The notes: generated by a model not told the origin, from the sequence alone. A DNA stretch of 60,886 nt from a bacterium (GCA_024226335.1 JAAELY010000440.1:1-60886), one strand, 5' to 3'; shown: positions 52,760-60,886, counted from the stretch's first letter. A program made the numbers and translations.

Positions 52760-53581
52760 ATGAAGCTCGGAATAGCGGTGCGCTCCATGGGACCGCAGGC
52801 AACTGCCCAAACGATCCTGGCCTGCGCTGCGAGCGCGGAAGCACTGGGATTGCACGAGATCTACGTCCAGGATCACATCGCGATCCCACCCGACCAGGCC
52901 GAAGGCTCGGACGGCCGCTACCTCGACCCGCTGACGACCCTGGCGTTTCTCGCGGCACGGACCGAGCGTATCGGACTCGGAACTGGAGTCTTGATTCTGC
53001 CGTATCGCCGCATGCTTCCGACCGCAAAGGCGATCGCGACCGTCCAGGAACTCTCCGGGGACCGCCTGGTGCTGGGCGTGGGTGCAGGCTGGATGAAGCC
53101 GGAGTTTCGCGCACTGGGCATCGAGATGAGGAATCGCGGACGAGACACCGACAGAGTTCTCGCCTTTTTGAAGCGTTGTTTCGACGGAGACGAGGTCGAA
53201 GAATACGGTCAGCGTTTCCTCTTCCGGCCGCGCCCGACTCGACCGCCGATTCTCGTGGGCGGCGCCCCGCCCCACGCGCTCGAACGGGCGGTGGCCCTGG
53301 GCGACGGATGGATGCCCATGGCACGCAGTCCCGACGATCTGATCGCACCCATCACACGATTGCGGGAACTCGCAGCTCAAGCCGGTCGACCCGAGCCCGA
53401 GGTCGCGGTCCTGACCGCCTTGCCCCTCGACGATTCGCAGCGGGCCCTCGACACCGCGCTGGCCTATCGTGAGGCGGGCGCCACGCGCTTGTGTCATGCC
53501 TCCGGACGCTATTCGGACGCAGCGGAGTTCCGCACCATCGCCGAACGACTAGCTGGCAAGATCCTGCCGGTGATCAGCTGA
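52760..53581 (+). CDS. LLM-class oxidoreductase (F420-type), first of a tandem pair
   Basis: A 273-residue luciferase-like protein. TERIGLGTGVLILPYRRML, DRLVLGVGAGWMKPEFRALG and PPILVGGAPPHALERAVALG are characteristic of TIGR03619-type F420-dependent enzymes. The start is the ATG at 52760, with GGGAGCG upstream. The region before it has TATACT at 52709 and the palindrome TCTAATTAGA at 52723. The substrate is unknown. The next LLM gene begins 13 bases later. Confidence 0.87.
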   Translation: MKLGIAVRSMGPQATAQTILACAASAEALGLHEIYVQDHIAIPPDQAEGSDGRYLDPLTTLAFLAARTERIGLGTGVLILPYRRMLPTAKAIATVQELSGDRLVLGVGAGWMKPEFRALGIEMRNRGRDTDRVLAFLKRCFDGDEVEEYGQRFLFRPRPTRPPILVGGAPPHALERAVALGDGWMPMARSPDDLIAPITRLRELAAQAGRPEPEVAVLTALPLDDSQRALDTALAYREAGATRLCHASGRYSDAAEFRTIAERLAGKILPVIS

Positions 53582-53594
53582 ACGGGAGTTGACT

Positions 53595-54440
53595 GTGAAA
53601 ATCGGCCTATACGGAATCAATACCGGAGCCTGCGCGGAACCTCAGACCGCGATCCGGGTCGCGCGCGCCGCGGAAGATGCGGGCTTCGAGTCCCTCTGGA
53701 CGGCCGAGCACATCGTGCTACCCGACCCCCAGGTGCCGCCCTCGCCTGCACCGCCCGAACTGGCATTTCTCGATCCAGCGGTAGCCCTTTCGTTCATCGC
53801 TGCGAAAACCCGGAACATCCGGATCGCCACCGGCATCGTCATCCTTCCGCAACGAAATCCCGTAGAACTGGCCAAGCAATTGGCGAGTCTCGATATCGTT
53901 TCAAATGGCCGGCTGATCTTCGGACTGGGTGCAGGCTACCTGGAACCAGAATTCAGGGCACTCGGCGCGGATTTCGAAAATCGCGGCGCGCGTACCGACG
54001 AGTACATCGAAGTCCTGAAAACACTCTGGACCCAGGAGAAGCCGCAATTTGAAGGGAGCTTCTGCCAGTTCGGTGGCATCCAGTCCCAACCACAGCCGCT
54101 GCAGAAACCCCACCCTCCGATCATCATCGGCGGCCAGAGTCCTCCGGCCTATCGTCGCGCAGTGCTGCGTGGCAACGGCTGGTATGGCTTCGCGCTCGAT
54201 ATCGAGGCAACTCGCAAGGCCCTCGCAGGGCTGAGTGAAGCAGCCACGAAAATCGACCGCCCCGCAAAACTTGGCGCACTCTCTCTGACGATCACTCCGG
54301 TCGGTCCGATCGATATCGACCAGGTGAGGCGCTACGAGGATCTCGGCGTAGAGCGACTCGTCCTGCTGGCCTTCGGAAAGGAGGATGCACAGGTCGCATT
54401 CGTGGAAAAGACCGGAAATGAATTGGTGCGGGCGGGCTGA
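53595..54440 (+). CDS. LLM-class oxidoreductase (F420-type), second of a tandem pair
   Basis: A 281-residue paralogue of the preceding protein. The shared pattern is TRNIRIATGIVILPQRNPVE, NGRLIFGLGAGYLEPEFRAL and HPPIIIGGQSPPAYRRAVLRG. The start is taken as the GTG at 53595 (VKIGLYGINTG), six bases after GGGAG; a TTG two codons earlier is possible. A duplication of one ancestral gene is likely. Tandem LLM genes may act on related substrates or as a pair. Confidence 0.87.
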   Translation: MKIGLYGINTGACAEPQTAIRVARAAEDAGFESLWTAEHIVLPDPQVPPSPAPPELAFLDPAVALSFIAAKTRNIRIATGIVILPQRNPVELAKQLASLDIVSNGRLIFGLGAGYLEPEFRALGADFENRGARTDEYIEVLKTLWTQEKPQFEGSFCQFGGIQSQPQPLQKPHPPIIIGGQSPPAYRRAVLRGNGWYGFALDIEATRKALAGLSEAATKIDRPAKLGALSLTITPVGPIDIDQVRRYEDLGVERLVLLAFGKEDAQVAFVEKTGNELVRAG

Positions 54441-54491
54441 GTTCGCCCTCGATCCGCAGATTTTCGGCAACCTGCTAGGATAGCTACACTA

Positions 54492-55301
54492 ATGGAATGT
54501 TTTCGAACCCCTGAGATCATCGTCGGGCTATTCCTCAGTCTCTGCCTTGCTGCAGGTCCCACCTCTGCAGAGCCACTGAAATCCCTCGAAGATGTCGACG
54601 CCTGCATCCACGCGAACATCCCGAAGAAGACCTCCGTTCAAACCATCGAGTTCGTGACCCGCGACAAGCTCGCATTCGAGAGAACCACGCGCGGGAAAAT
54701 CTACGCCAGGCGAGCAGACGACAGTCTGCGCCAGATCCTGATGATCTTCACCCGTCCACAGGATCTGCGCGGCACCCAGTACCTGATGCTCGAGGCAAAG
54801 GATCATGTTCCCGATATGTACATCTACACACGGGAGCTGCGAAAGGCAAAGCGCATAACGGGACGCTCTGCTTCGGGAAGCATGTTCGGCACTGATTTCT
54901 CATTCGAGGACTTCCAGCGCATGCAACTGCTCAACCAACCGGGCTCCTCCAAACTGCTCGAAAACACTGTCGTCATGGATCGGCCGGCCTACGTAATCGA
55001 GACGAAACCGGACCCGAGCGAAAAATCCAGCTACGAGGCGATCACTGCCTACTGGGACCAGGAGACGTGCGTCGCCTTGAAGACGGAGTCCTACGAGCGC
55101 GGACACCGACTGCGCAAGGTTCTCACGTGCGATCCAGAGCAGATTCAGCAACACGAGAACATCTGGGCCTGCCAGTCTGTATTGATGGAAGATATTCGCG
55201 ACGCGACTCAGACGCGACTTCTCATCGAAACCATGGAAGTCGGTATTCCGATCAAGAACCGAACCTTCAGCGTGACGGGATTGGGCAAGAACGTACGCTA
55301 G
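54492..55301 (+). CDS. LolA-like outer-membrane lipoprotein-sorting family protein
   Basis: A 269-residue protein with a signal peptide (cleavage after Ala26, GPTSA|EP) and a LolA/LolB-like half-barrel. Typical segments are QILMIFTRPQDLRGTQYLML, VPDMYIYTRELRKAKRITG and GSMFGTDFSFEDFQRM, which mark the LolA-like family that accompanies RND/MMPL transporters. It probably binds a lipid or hopanoid-like ligand in the periplasm. The start follows TAGGAT by ten bases. The transporter begins 24 bases downstream. Confidence 0.88.
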   Translation: MECFRTPEIIVGLFLSLCLAAGPTSAEPLKSLEDVDACIHANIPKKTSVQTIEFVTRDKLAFERTTRGKIYARRADDSLRQILMIFTRPQDLRGTQYLMLEAKDHVPDMYIYTRELRKAKRITGRSASGSMFGTDFSFEDFQRMQLLNQPGSSKLLENTVVMDRPAYVIETKPDPSEKSSYEAITAYWDQETCVALKTESYERGHRLRKVLTCDPEQIQQHENIWACQSVLMEDIRDATQTRLLIETMEVGIPIKNRTFSVTGLGKNVR

Positions 55302-55325
55302 GCGCGAGCTGCGGAGGTCGGATCA

Positions 55326-58067
55326 TTGGAACGCATCATTCGGTTCATATCCGGTCATCCCTGGATCGTGATAAGCCTCGCGGTCCTGGTCACGGGTTTC
55401 TCGCTGACCCGCTTCTACGACCCCTACGAAGGACGACTGCTGGTCGGCTATGACCCGTCCACGAACAGACTGCTGCCCGAAGGTGACCCAGGGCGGGAAT
55501 TCTACGAACACACGCGCGTAGTATTCGGCAGTGACGAGACCATCCTGGTCGTTTTGCACGCAGACGATCTGTTTACGAGACAGAATCTGGAGACGCTGCG
55601 AATTCTGACCGAGAAACTCGACCAGGTCGAGGGCGTACATCACGTTACATCTCTTGTAACGGCTCAGAGCATCCGCGGCGATGCGGAGGGGCTATTAGTC
55701 GAGCCACTGTTCTACGAGGTCCCTGAGGATCCCGAACACATCGCCGAGTTGCGCAGGCAGGCGCTCGACAATCCGATCTTTGCCGGGAATCTGATCTCCA
55801 AGGATGCGACGACGGCCGCCATCCAGGTCCATTTCCTCGACTTCGATGACGCCGATTTCTTCGAACGCGGTATCGATGCAGAGATTGCCCGCATCGCACA
55901 CGAGAACAAAGGCAATACAGAAGTCTGGATCACCGGCGCACCCCATATCAAAGTCGCGAACCAGATCACGCAACGCGCCGAACTCCAGCGCAATGTTCCG
56001 CTGATCCTGGTAATCCTGGGAGTCGTGCTCGCGTTCTCTTTCCGCTCGCTACGCGGTGTACTCCTGCCGCTGGTGACAGTGGTCGTGGCCCTGATCTGGA
56101 CAATGGGTGTCGCGGGTGCGGCGGGACGACCCCTGAACCAGGTCACGGTATTGGTTCCGTTGTTGATCCTGATTCTGGGTCTATCGTACTCGGTGCACGT
56201 CGTGTCCGAGTTCTTCGACGAGGTCCGTGAGGATCCCGAGTCGAGCGCCGCCGAATCGATGCGTCGGGCGTTGATGAAGGTCTGGCTGCCGGTATCACTG
56301 ACAGGCCTGACGACGGCTGTGGGTTTCCTCTCGGTTCTGCTCACTCCGATCGCCGCAATCCGCGAGTTCGGCGCCTTCTCCCTGACGGGAGTAATCGGGT
56401 CCGTCGTCGCTTCGCTTACGATCACGCCCGCCTTGCTGATCGCTTTGGGAAAACCCCGAGCTCTCACGCGTGCACGCGAAGAAGATGCTCGCGAAGACCT
56501 GTTCAGCCGATTTGCGGGTATCGTTGCAGAAGTCGTTCTCAGTCGCAGACGACAGGTATTCTTCGCTTTCGGGCTGGTCTTCATCGGTTCGATCATCGCA
56601 ACCACCCAGATGCGAGTGAGCTCGGACAGCATCAAGAGCCTGGCCGCCGATCTCCCGGCACGCACCGATTTCGAGGCCATCAATGAACATCTCGACGGTG
56701 CGACCGCATTCAACGTCGTGATCGATGCCAGCTATGTCGACGCGTTCAAGGATCCCAAGAACGTTCGAGAGGTCGAGAAGCTCGCGCAATGGCTCAGGAA
56801 GCACCCGGATATCGGCGGCACCACCTCACTGGTGGACTTCGTCAAGATCATGAATCGCGGCTTCAACGAAGACAATCCCGAGTACTTCGCGATTCCGGAG
56901 AGCAAGCGAATGCTCTCGCAACTCATGTTCTTCGGCGCGAGCGACGACATGGAGCGTTTCGTCGACTCACGCTATCAACTGGTCAATATCGTGCTGCGCA
57001 CACCCCTGGTCGACGCAGCTGATCTCCGCGTGCTCTCGGGCGAGATCGAGAAACGCCTGAAACTGCTCCCCGAACACATGAGCGCGACGGTTACGGGAAA
57101 CGCGATCGTCATGCAGCGCATGATCGACGACCTGATCCGTGGCCAGGTCATGACGGTAGGCGGTGCACTGATCGTCATCTACGTGATCCTTTCCCTGCTC
57201 TTTCTGTCGCCGATGAATGGCTTCATCGCCCTGATTCCGAATATCGTGCCCGTCATCGCCTATTTCGGAGCGCTCGGACTCACCGGCATCCCGCTCTCGA
57301 TCACCACGAGCATCGTCGCTCCGATGGCCCTGGGAATCGCGATCGACGACACCATCCACTACTTCGCTCGTTTCACCGAAGACGCGAAACGACTTGCCGA
57401 CGAAAAGCGTGCGACGCGGCATGCTCTGCGCACGGTCGGACGGCCTGTCACCTACACCACGATCTCTGTCGTTCTGGGCTTTCTCGTACTGACACAGAGC
57501 GATCTGCTGAATCAGGTGCACGTCGGCCTGATGGGCGCCTTCACGCTGGCCATCGCGTGGCTGGTCGACTTCACCCTGACGCCCGCGCTCTGCTCCGGCC
57601 TGCGCGTCGTCACCCTCTGGGACACGCTGCGACTCGATCTGGGCGACGCGCCTCAACAGACGATTCCCTTGTTCCGCGGACTCTCGACGGCGCAATGCCG
57701 CATTCTGGCTCAGATGGCCAGCATGCGACGCGTACCTTCAGGTCAACCACTCCTGCGCTCAGGGGACGAAGGTCAGGAGATGTACTTGATCATCGACGGG
57801 ACCCTGGAAATTTCTATCGACGGCCAGGAAGGGCGCATCGTACTGGCGCAGAGCACTCGCGGAGATCTCGTGGGTGAAGTCGGGTTCTATACGCGGCGCC
57901 GGACCGCAGATGTCGAGGTCCTTGAAGATGCGCGATTGTTGCGCCTGACCCAGGGGAGCCTGGAGCGGATTTCGAAACGCCGGCCTCGCCTGGCTGCCCG
58001 CGTGTTCTCGAATATGAACTCGATCCTGGCAGATCGCGTCTCGAACACCACCGACCACCTGCGCTAG
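55326..58067 (+). CDS. RND/MMPL-family transporter with a C-terminal cyclic-nucleotide-binding domain
   Basis: A 913-residue protein: two RND halves, each with a periplasmic loop and six helices (helices near 222-380 and 605-760). The proton-relay region is ALGIAIDDTIHYFARFTED (668-686). Residues 775-905 form a cyclic-nucleotide-binding fold with IPLFRGLSTAQCRILAQM, a phosphate cassette GDLVGEVGFYTRRRTADV (846-863) and a lid helix. The cassette Arg is kept. The start is a TTG behind GGAGG. With the LolA-like protein it probably moves lipids, with export gated by a nucleotide signal (inference). Confidence 0.9.
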   Translation: MERIIRFISGHPWIVISLAVLVTGFSLTRFYDPYEGRLLVGYDPSTNRLLPEGDPGREFYEHTRVVFGSDETILVVLHADDLFTRQNLETLRILTEKLDQVEGVHHVTSLVTAQSIRGDAEGLLVEPLFYEVPEDPEHIAELRRQALDNPIFAGNLISKDATTAAIQVHFLDFDDADFFERGIDAEIARIAHENKGNTEVWITGAPHIKVANQITQRAELQRNVPLILVILGVVLAFSFRSLRGVLLPLVTVVVALIWTMGVAGAAGRPLNQVTVLVPLLILILGLSYSVHVVSEFFDEVREDPESSAAESMRRALMKVWLPVSLTGLTTAVGFLSVLLTPIAAIREFGAFSLTGVIGSVVASLTITPALLIALGKPRALTRAREEDAREDLFSRFAGIVAEVVLSRRRQVFFAFGLVFIGSIIATTQMRVSSDSIKSLAADLPARTDFEAINEHLDGATAFNVVIDASYVDAFKDPKNVREVEKLAQWLRKHPDIGGTTSLVDFVKIMNRGFNEDNPEYFAIPESKRMLSQLMFFGASDDMERFVDSRYQLVNIVLRTPLVDAADLRVLSGEIEKRLKLLPEHMSATVTGNAIVMQRMIDDLIRGQVMTVGGALIVIYVILSLLFLSPMNGFIALIPNIVPVIAYFGALGLTGIPLSITTSIVAPMALGIAIDDTIHYFARFTEDAKRLADEKRATRHALRTVGRPVTYTTISVVLGFLVLTQSDLLNQVHVGLMGAFTLAIAWLVDFTLTPALCSGLRVVTLWDTLRLDLGDAPQQTIPLFRGLSTAQCRILAQMASMRRVPSGQPLLRSGDEGQEMYLIIDGTLEISIDGQEGRIVLAQSTRGDLVGEVGFYTRRRTADVEVLEDARLLRLTQGSLERISKRRPRLAARVFSNMNSILADRVSNTTDHLR

Positions 58068-58098
58068 ACGCCACCGGGTCGCTTGCACTCTCAGGTGT

Positions 58099-58104
58099 TA
58101 TCCT
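58099..58104 (+). promoter_or_regulatory. -10-like hexamer TATCCT before the acyl-CoA synthetase pair
   Basis: TATCCT ends eight bases before the ATG at 58113; no ribosome site lies between them. Weak on its own, it matches the arrangement seen at other genes here. Confidence 0.25.
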
Positions 58105-58112
58105 CGCCGCCC

Positions 58113-58769
58113 ATGTCCTACACGCTCTCCGAATTCGAATCGAAGCAACTCCTACGCGACGCGGGTATCGGCATCCCTCCCGAGCACCTGGTCACGTCGG
58201 CTGAGGCAGCCGTCGAGACGGCCGAGCAGGTCGGCTTCCCCGTTGCGCTCAAACTCTGCGGTCGCAGAATTGCGCACAAGACGGAGCGCGGACTGGTCAG
58301 CCTGGGGCTTGCAGATGCGGCTAGCGTGCTCGCCGAAGCCAAGCGACTTCTCGCCGAGCGACGCCCCGAAGATGGCGAGACAGGTCTCCTGATCTGCCCC
58401 ATGGTGAGCGGCCGCCGCGAATTGATTGCCGGCCTGATACGCGATCCGCAATTCGGTCCCTGCGTAATGCTCGGTCTTGGAGGCATCTTCGCAGAAGCGC
58501 TCGAGGACGTTGCGTTCGCCGTCGCCCCCCTGCAACGCGGTGAAGCCGAAGAACTGATCGATGCTTTGCAGTTCGGAAAGATACTTGGCTCGTTTCGGGG
58601 TGAACCGGCGCTCGACCGCAAAAAGCTTGCGCGCATACTCGAAACACTGGGCAAGATCGGACTCGATCGACCCGATGTCCGTTCGATCGACATCAATCCA
58701 CTGATCGTTTCGGGCCAGGATCCCACCATCGTCGACGCGCTGGTGGAACTCGAAGGATCATCGACGTGA
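58113..58769 (+). CDS. ADP-forming acyl-CoA synthetase, ATP-grasp (beta) subunit
   Basis: A 218-residue ATP-grasp subunit. SEFESKQLLRDAGIGIP opens it, the ATP-binding lysine segment is FPVALKLCGRRIAHKTE, and DPQFGPCVMLGLGGIFAEAL is the catalytic-loop signature of the acetyl-CoA synthetase (ADP-forming) family. DINPLIVSG closes the active site. These enzymes make ATP from acyl-CoA, ADP and phosphate, or the reverse. The gene shares four bases (GTGA) with the CoA-binding subunit downstream. Confidence 0.9.
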   Translation: MSYTLSEFESKQLLRDAGIGIPPEHLVTSAEAAVETAEQVGFPVALKLCGRRIAHKTERGLVSLGLADAASVLAEAKRLLAERRPEDGETGLLICPMVSGRRELIAGLIRDPQFGPCVMLGLGGIFAEALEDVAFAVAPLQRGEAEELIDALQFGKILGSFRGEPALDRKKLARILETLGKIGLDRPDVRSIDINPLIVSGQDPTIVDALVELEGSST

Positions 58770-60241
58770 GCGCAATCCTCGACCGACTTCGCCCGCTCTT
58801 CTACCCGCGCGGCGTGATCGTCACTGGAGTCTCTGCACATCCGGGCAAGTTCGGAACCGTGGCCTTCCACAACCTACTGGCCTACGGATTCGATGGTGAG
58901 GTCTTCGGCATCAACCGTGAGGGTGCCGAAGTACTGGGCCGCAAGACCTATAAGAGTGTCTCCGAAGTCCCCGAAGGTCACGCCGATCTGGTCTTCATGT
59001 GCACACCCAACAAGATCAATGAAGACCTGCTACGGGAGTGTGCAAAGGTCGGGGTTCGAGCCGCATTCGTGGCCTCTGCGGGTTACGGGGAAGCGGGGGA
59101 AGAGGGGCGCGAGATGGAACGTCGCCTCATCGCACTCGGCGAGGAACTCGGCATCGTGATCGCGGGACCGAATGGACAGGGTTTGATCTCGACGAAACTC
59201 TCCATGTGCGCACAGATCGTCGCTCCCTACCCACCCGCGGGACCGATCTCTCTGGTCAGTCAGAGCGGAAACCTGGCTTCGAGCTATATGAATTACGGTT
59301 GCCTCACCGACATCGGCTTTTCCAAAGCGGTATCCAGTGGCAACTCCGCGCAACTCGAACTCGCCGACTATCTGGAGTACTACGCCGAGGACCCGGAGAC
59401 GAGCGTGAGCCTGGCCTATCTGGAAGGAGTAGAGGACGGTCGCCGCTTCCTGGACGTGGCCCGCGCGCACACGCTCCGCAAGCCACTCGTAGTCATGCGT
59501 GGAGGCGCTACGAGCGCGGGCAAGAGCGCGGCCTCGAGTCACACCGGTGCCCTGGCTTCAGATGACAAGATCTTCAGCGGAGTATGTCGGCAAGCGGGCA
59601 TTGCTCGAGCCGAAACCATCGAAGAGGCCTTCGAAGCAGCGGCATCTTTCGCCACACAGCCGCTACCACGAGGTCCGCGCACACTGATCTTCACCGTCGC
59701 CGGAGGTTGGGGTGTGCTGACCAGTGATGCCTGTGTGCAGGCCGGTCTCGAACTCATCGACTTGCCCGACGATCTGCGCGCGACGATCGACAAGATGGTC
59801 CCTGCGCGCTGGAGTCGCAGCAATCCGATCGACCTGGCGGGCGGTGAGACCCGCGACACGATTCCCGAAGTGCTCGAACTGATGGCCGCACACGACGAGA
59901 TCGATGCAATCATCTACCTGGGTATCGGTATTCAGGCTTCACAAGCCCAGGCGTTCAAGGACGGACCGTTCTATCCGGACTTCGGACTCGATCGCATCGC
60001 GGGCTTCCACGACGATCAGGACCGACGCTACGCCCTTGCAGCTGCGGAGGCCAGCAAGCGCCACAGCAAACCGATTCTCTGCGCGACTGATATGGTCTAT
60101 ACCGATCGCGCATACGGAAATCCCGGACCTCTGGGAGTGACGGAATCGGGGCGTCTCACCTCACCCTCCGGACACCGCGCGGTCAAAACTCTGTCGCACA
60201 TGGTCCGCTACTCGCGCTACCGCCAACGCGTAGACGGCTAG
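58766..60241 (+). CDS. ADP-forming acyl-CoA synthetase, CoA-binding (alpha) subunit
   Basis: A 491-residue subunit with a CoA-binding Rossmann domain (FYPRGVIVTGVSAHPGKFG), then two flavodoxin-like succinyl-CoA-synthetase domains. The phospho-histidine is probably His259 in SSHTGAL. VSQSGN (164-169) and AGPNGQGLIS are family motifs; GPNCLG is more usual than GPNGQG. Together with the ATP-grasp subunit it forms a two-gene ACD, as in archaea and some anaerobic bacteria. The acyl substrate is not deducible. Confidence 0.9.
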   Translation: MSAILDRLRPLFYPRGVIVTGVSAHPGKFGTVAFHNLLAYGFDGEVFGINREGAEVLGRKTYKSVSEVPEGHADLVFMCTPNKINEDLLRECAKVGVRAAFVASAGYGEAGEEGREMERRLIALGEELGIVIAGPNGQGLISTKLSMCAQIVAPYPPAGPISLVSQSGNLASSYMNYGCLTDIGFSKAVSSGNSAQLELADYLEYYAEDPETSVSLAYLEGVEDGRRFLDVARAHTLRKPLVVMRGGATSAGKSAASSHTGALASDDKIFSGVCRQAGIARAETIEEAFEAAASFATQPLPRGPRTLIFTVAGGWGVLTSDACVQAGLELIDLPDDLRATIDKMVPARWSRSNPIDLAGGETRDTIPEVLELMAAHDEIDAIIYLGIGIQASQAQAFKDGPFYPDFGLDRIAGFHDDQDRRYALAAAEASKRHSKPILCATDMVYTDRAYGNPGPLGVTESGRLTSPSGHRAVKTLSHMVRYSRYRQRVDG

Positions 60242-60309
60242 CCTCCGCGAATCACCACGGCACTTCTGCGACAGCTCATCTCTGCGCTCTCCCGGGAGAA
60301 ACCACGAGA
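60242..60309. other. Short convergent intergenic region
   Basis: The 68 bases between the synthetase and the hydroxylase contain the perfect palindrome TCTCCCGGGAGA (about 60289-60300). There is no T-run, so termination is possible but not shown. Confidence 0.3.
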
Positions 60310-60873
60310 TCAGATCGGGCTACGGTTGGCCATCGCCGCATCGGCATCGGCGCGACGGGTTTCTGCATCGCACTGAGCTTTCCCGACCAGTGTGTAGTCA
60401 GCGGCAAAAGACTCCCGGAGTTGTCCCGCTTCGTCGACGAGCCAGAGCATCGCCATCCGTCGGGGAACGGGTACGCGATCGACCGGTAGGAGCGTGCCGA
60501 ATACGACATCCCATATCGGTGTGGTCACACCGTGCGCGCGGCGAGGATTGCCGAAATGATGAGCGAAATGGCTCTTGCGTAGCCAGCGGCCATACCCCCC
60601 GCGAGGCGGGTGGGTGTGTGCCCGTCGGTGTAGAACCTCGTAGAGCAGATACATCCCGATCAACCCGGCAGTGAACGAGAGTCCGACCCGGACACCGCCT
60701 GCGAAGATTCCCATCGGAAGGACGGGCGCGATAGCCGCCACAGCAGCTAGGGAATCTCTGCACAGGGAGGATTCGAGCGAGAAGCGGGAGTCGCCGCCTG
60801 AGCAAGAAGCGTGATCCGATCGCAGATCCGTAGATCTGCAGAGGGTCGCGCGACGCAGCGCAGGCGGATGCAT
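60310..60873 (-). CDS. Fatty acid hydroxylase/sterol desaturase family protein, 5' end unresolved
   Basis: The C-terminal part of a di-iron membrane hydroxylase: VLHRRAHTHPPRGGYGRWLR, KSHFAHHFGNPRRAHGVTTP and IWDVVFGTLLP carry the histidine clusters. One hydrophobic segment (VGLSFTAGLIGMYLLYEVL) precedes them; family members normally have more membrane segments before this point. The frame stays open to the window edge, and its first 42 codons or so lie inside the terminal repeat, so the true start is probably outside or has been replaced by repeat sequence. The role is probably hydroxylation of a lipid. Confidence 0.75.
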   Translation of the reverse strand: MHPPALRRATLCRSTDLRSDHASCSGGDSRFSLESSLCRDSLAAVAAIAPVLPMGIFAGGVRVGLSFTAGLIGMYLLYEVLHRRAHTHPPRGGYGRWLRKSHFAHHFGNPRRAHGVTTPIWDVVFGTLLPVDRVPVPRRMAMLWLVDEAGQLRESFAADYTLVGKAQCDAETRRADADAAMANRSPI

Positions 60874-60886
60874 CGAGCTTCGCAGC
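60747..60886 (-). repeat. Right copy of the 140-bp inverted terminal repeat
   Basis: The reverse complement of this segment is 138/140 identical to bases 1-140. Here it forms the first part of the open frame of the hydroxylase. The junction at 60747 is as sharp as that at 140. Confidence 0.9.

Noticed and set aside
60289-60300. TCTCCCGGGAGA as an intrinsic terminator
   Set aside because: The palindrome is perfect but has no loop and no following T-run.

Overview
The window is a GC-rich stretch from a Gram-negative (diderm) bacterium. Diderm is shown by the flagellar L- and P-ring genes, a TonB-dependent receptor and an LPS/lipid-type RND transporter. The flagellar gene order, a FlhF GTPase, a sigma-54 activator, paired acyl-CoA dehydrogenases and several LLM-type (luciferase-like) oxidoreductases together suggest an uncultured lineage of the former Deltaproteobacteria (Myxococcota/Desulfobacterota-like). 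That placement is inference. No rRNA, tRNA, CRISPR, IS element or phage gene was seen.

Layout. (1) 1-18.4 kb is a mosaic of short operons: alpha/beta hydrolase, LLM oxidoreductase, 3-methyladenine glycosylase, hemE, a tandem acyl-CoA dehydrogenase pair, a TerB-like protein with a nitroreductase, a three-gene membrane operon (DUF423, PTPS-related membrane protein, metallophosphoesterase), a MaoC hydratase coupled to a zinc-ribbon Ser/Thr kinase, ArsC, a sucrase/ferredoxin-like protein, DAHP synthase, a TonB receptor and an APH-type phosphotransferase. (2) 18.6-50.7 kb is one very large co-directional flagellar locus. A secreted TPR-like protein and a sigma-54 activator with a degenerate receiver come first. 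After a near-consensus -24/-12 promoter at 22333 the order is flgB, flgC, fliE, fliF, fliG, fliH, fliI, fliJ, motE-like, fliK, flgD, flgE, fliL, fliM, fliN, fliO, fliP, fliQ, fliR, flhB, flhA, flhF, an HDOD protein, a small unknown ORF, flgF, flgG, flgA, flgH, flgI, flgJ, flgN, flgK, flgL, csrA, fliW. Most neighbours overlap by 1-16 nt. (3) 50.6-60.9 kb holds a sodium/solute symporter with its small partner, a decayed cyclic-nucleotide-binding gene, two tandem LLM oxidoreductases, a LolA-like protein with an RND transporter fused to a cyclic-nucleotide-binding domain, a two-subunit ADP-forming acyl-CoA synthetase, and a fatty acid hydroxylase whose 5' end runs into the window edge.

How it fits together. 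The flagellar locus encodes the export gate, ATPase complex, MS/C ring, rod, hook, rings and hook-filament junction, with the CsrA/FliW filament checkpoint. The filament (fliC, fliD, fliS), stator (motA/B), flhG and sigma-28 (fliA) are not in the window. The flanks point to oxidation of fatty-acyl or other hydrophobic substrates.

Most notable: a C-terminal extension on FliM whose spacing matches the tandem 24-residue MshEN motif; a secreted TPR-like protein translationally coupled to a phosphorylation-incompetent sigma-54 activator; calcium-loop-like motifs in FlgE and FlgL; a kinase with a four-unit zinc-ribbon tail; an RND-CNB fusion; and a 140-bp inverted repeat (138/140 identical) that forms both ends of the window.
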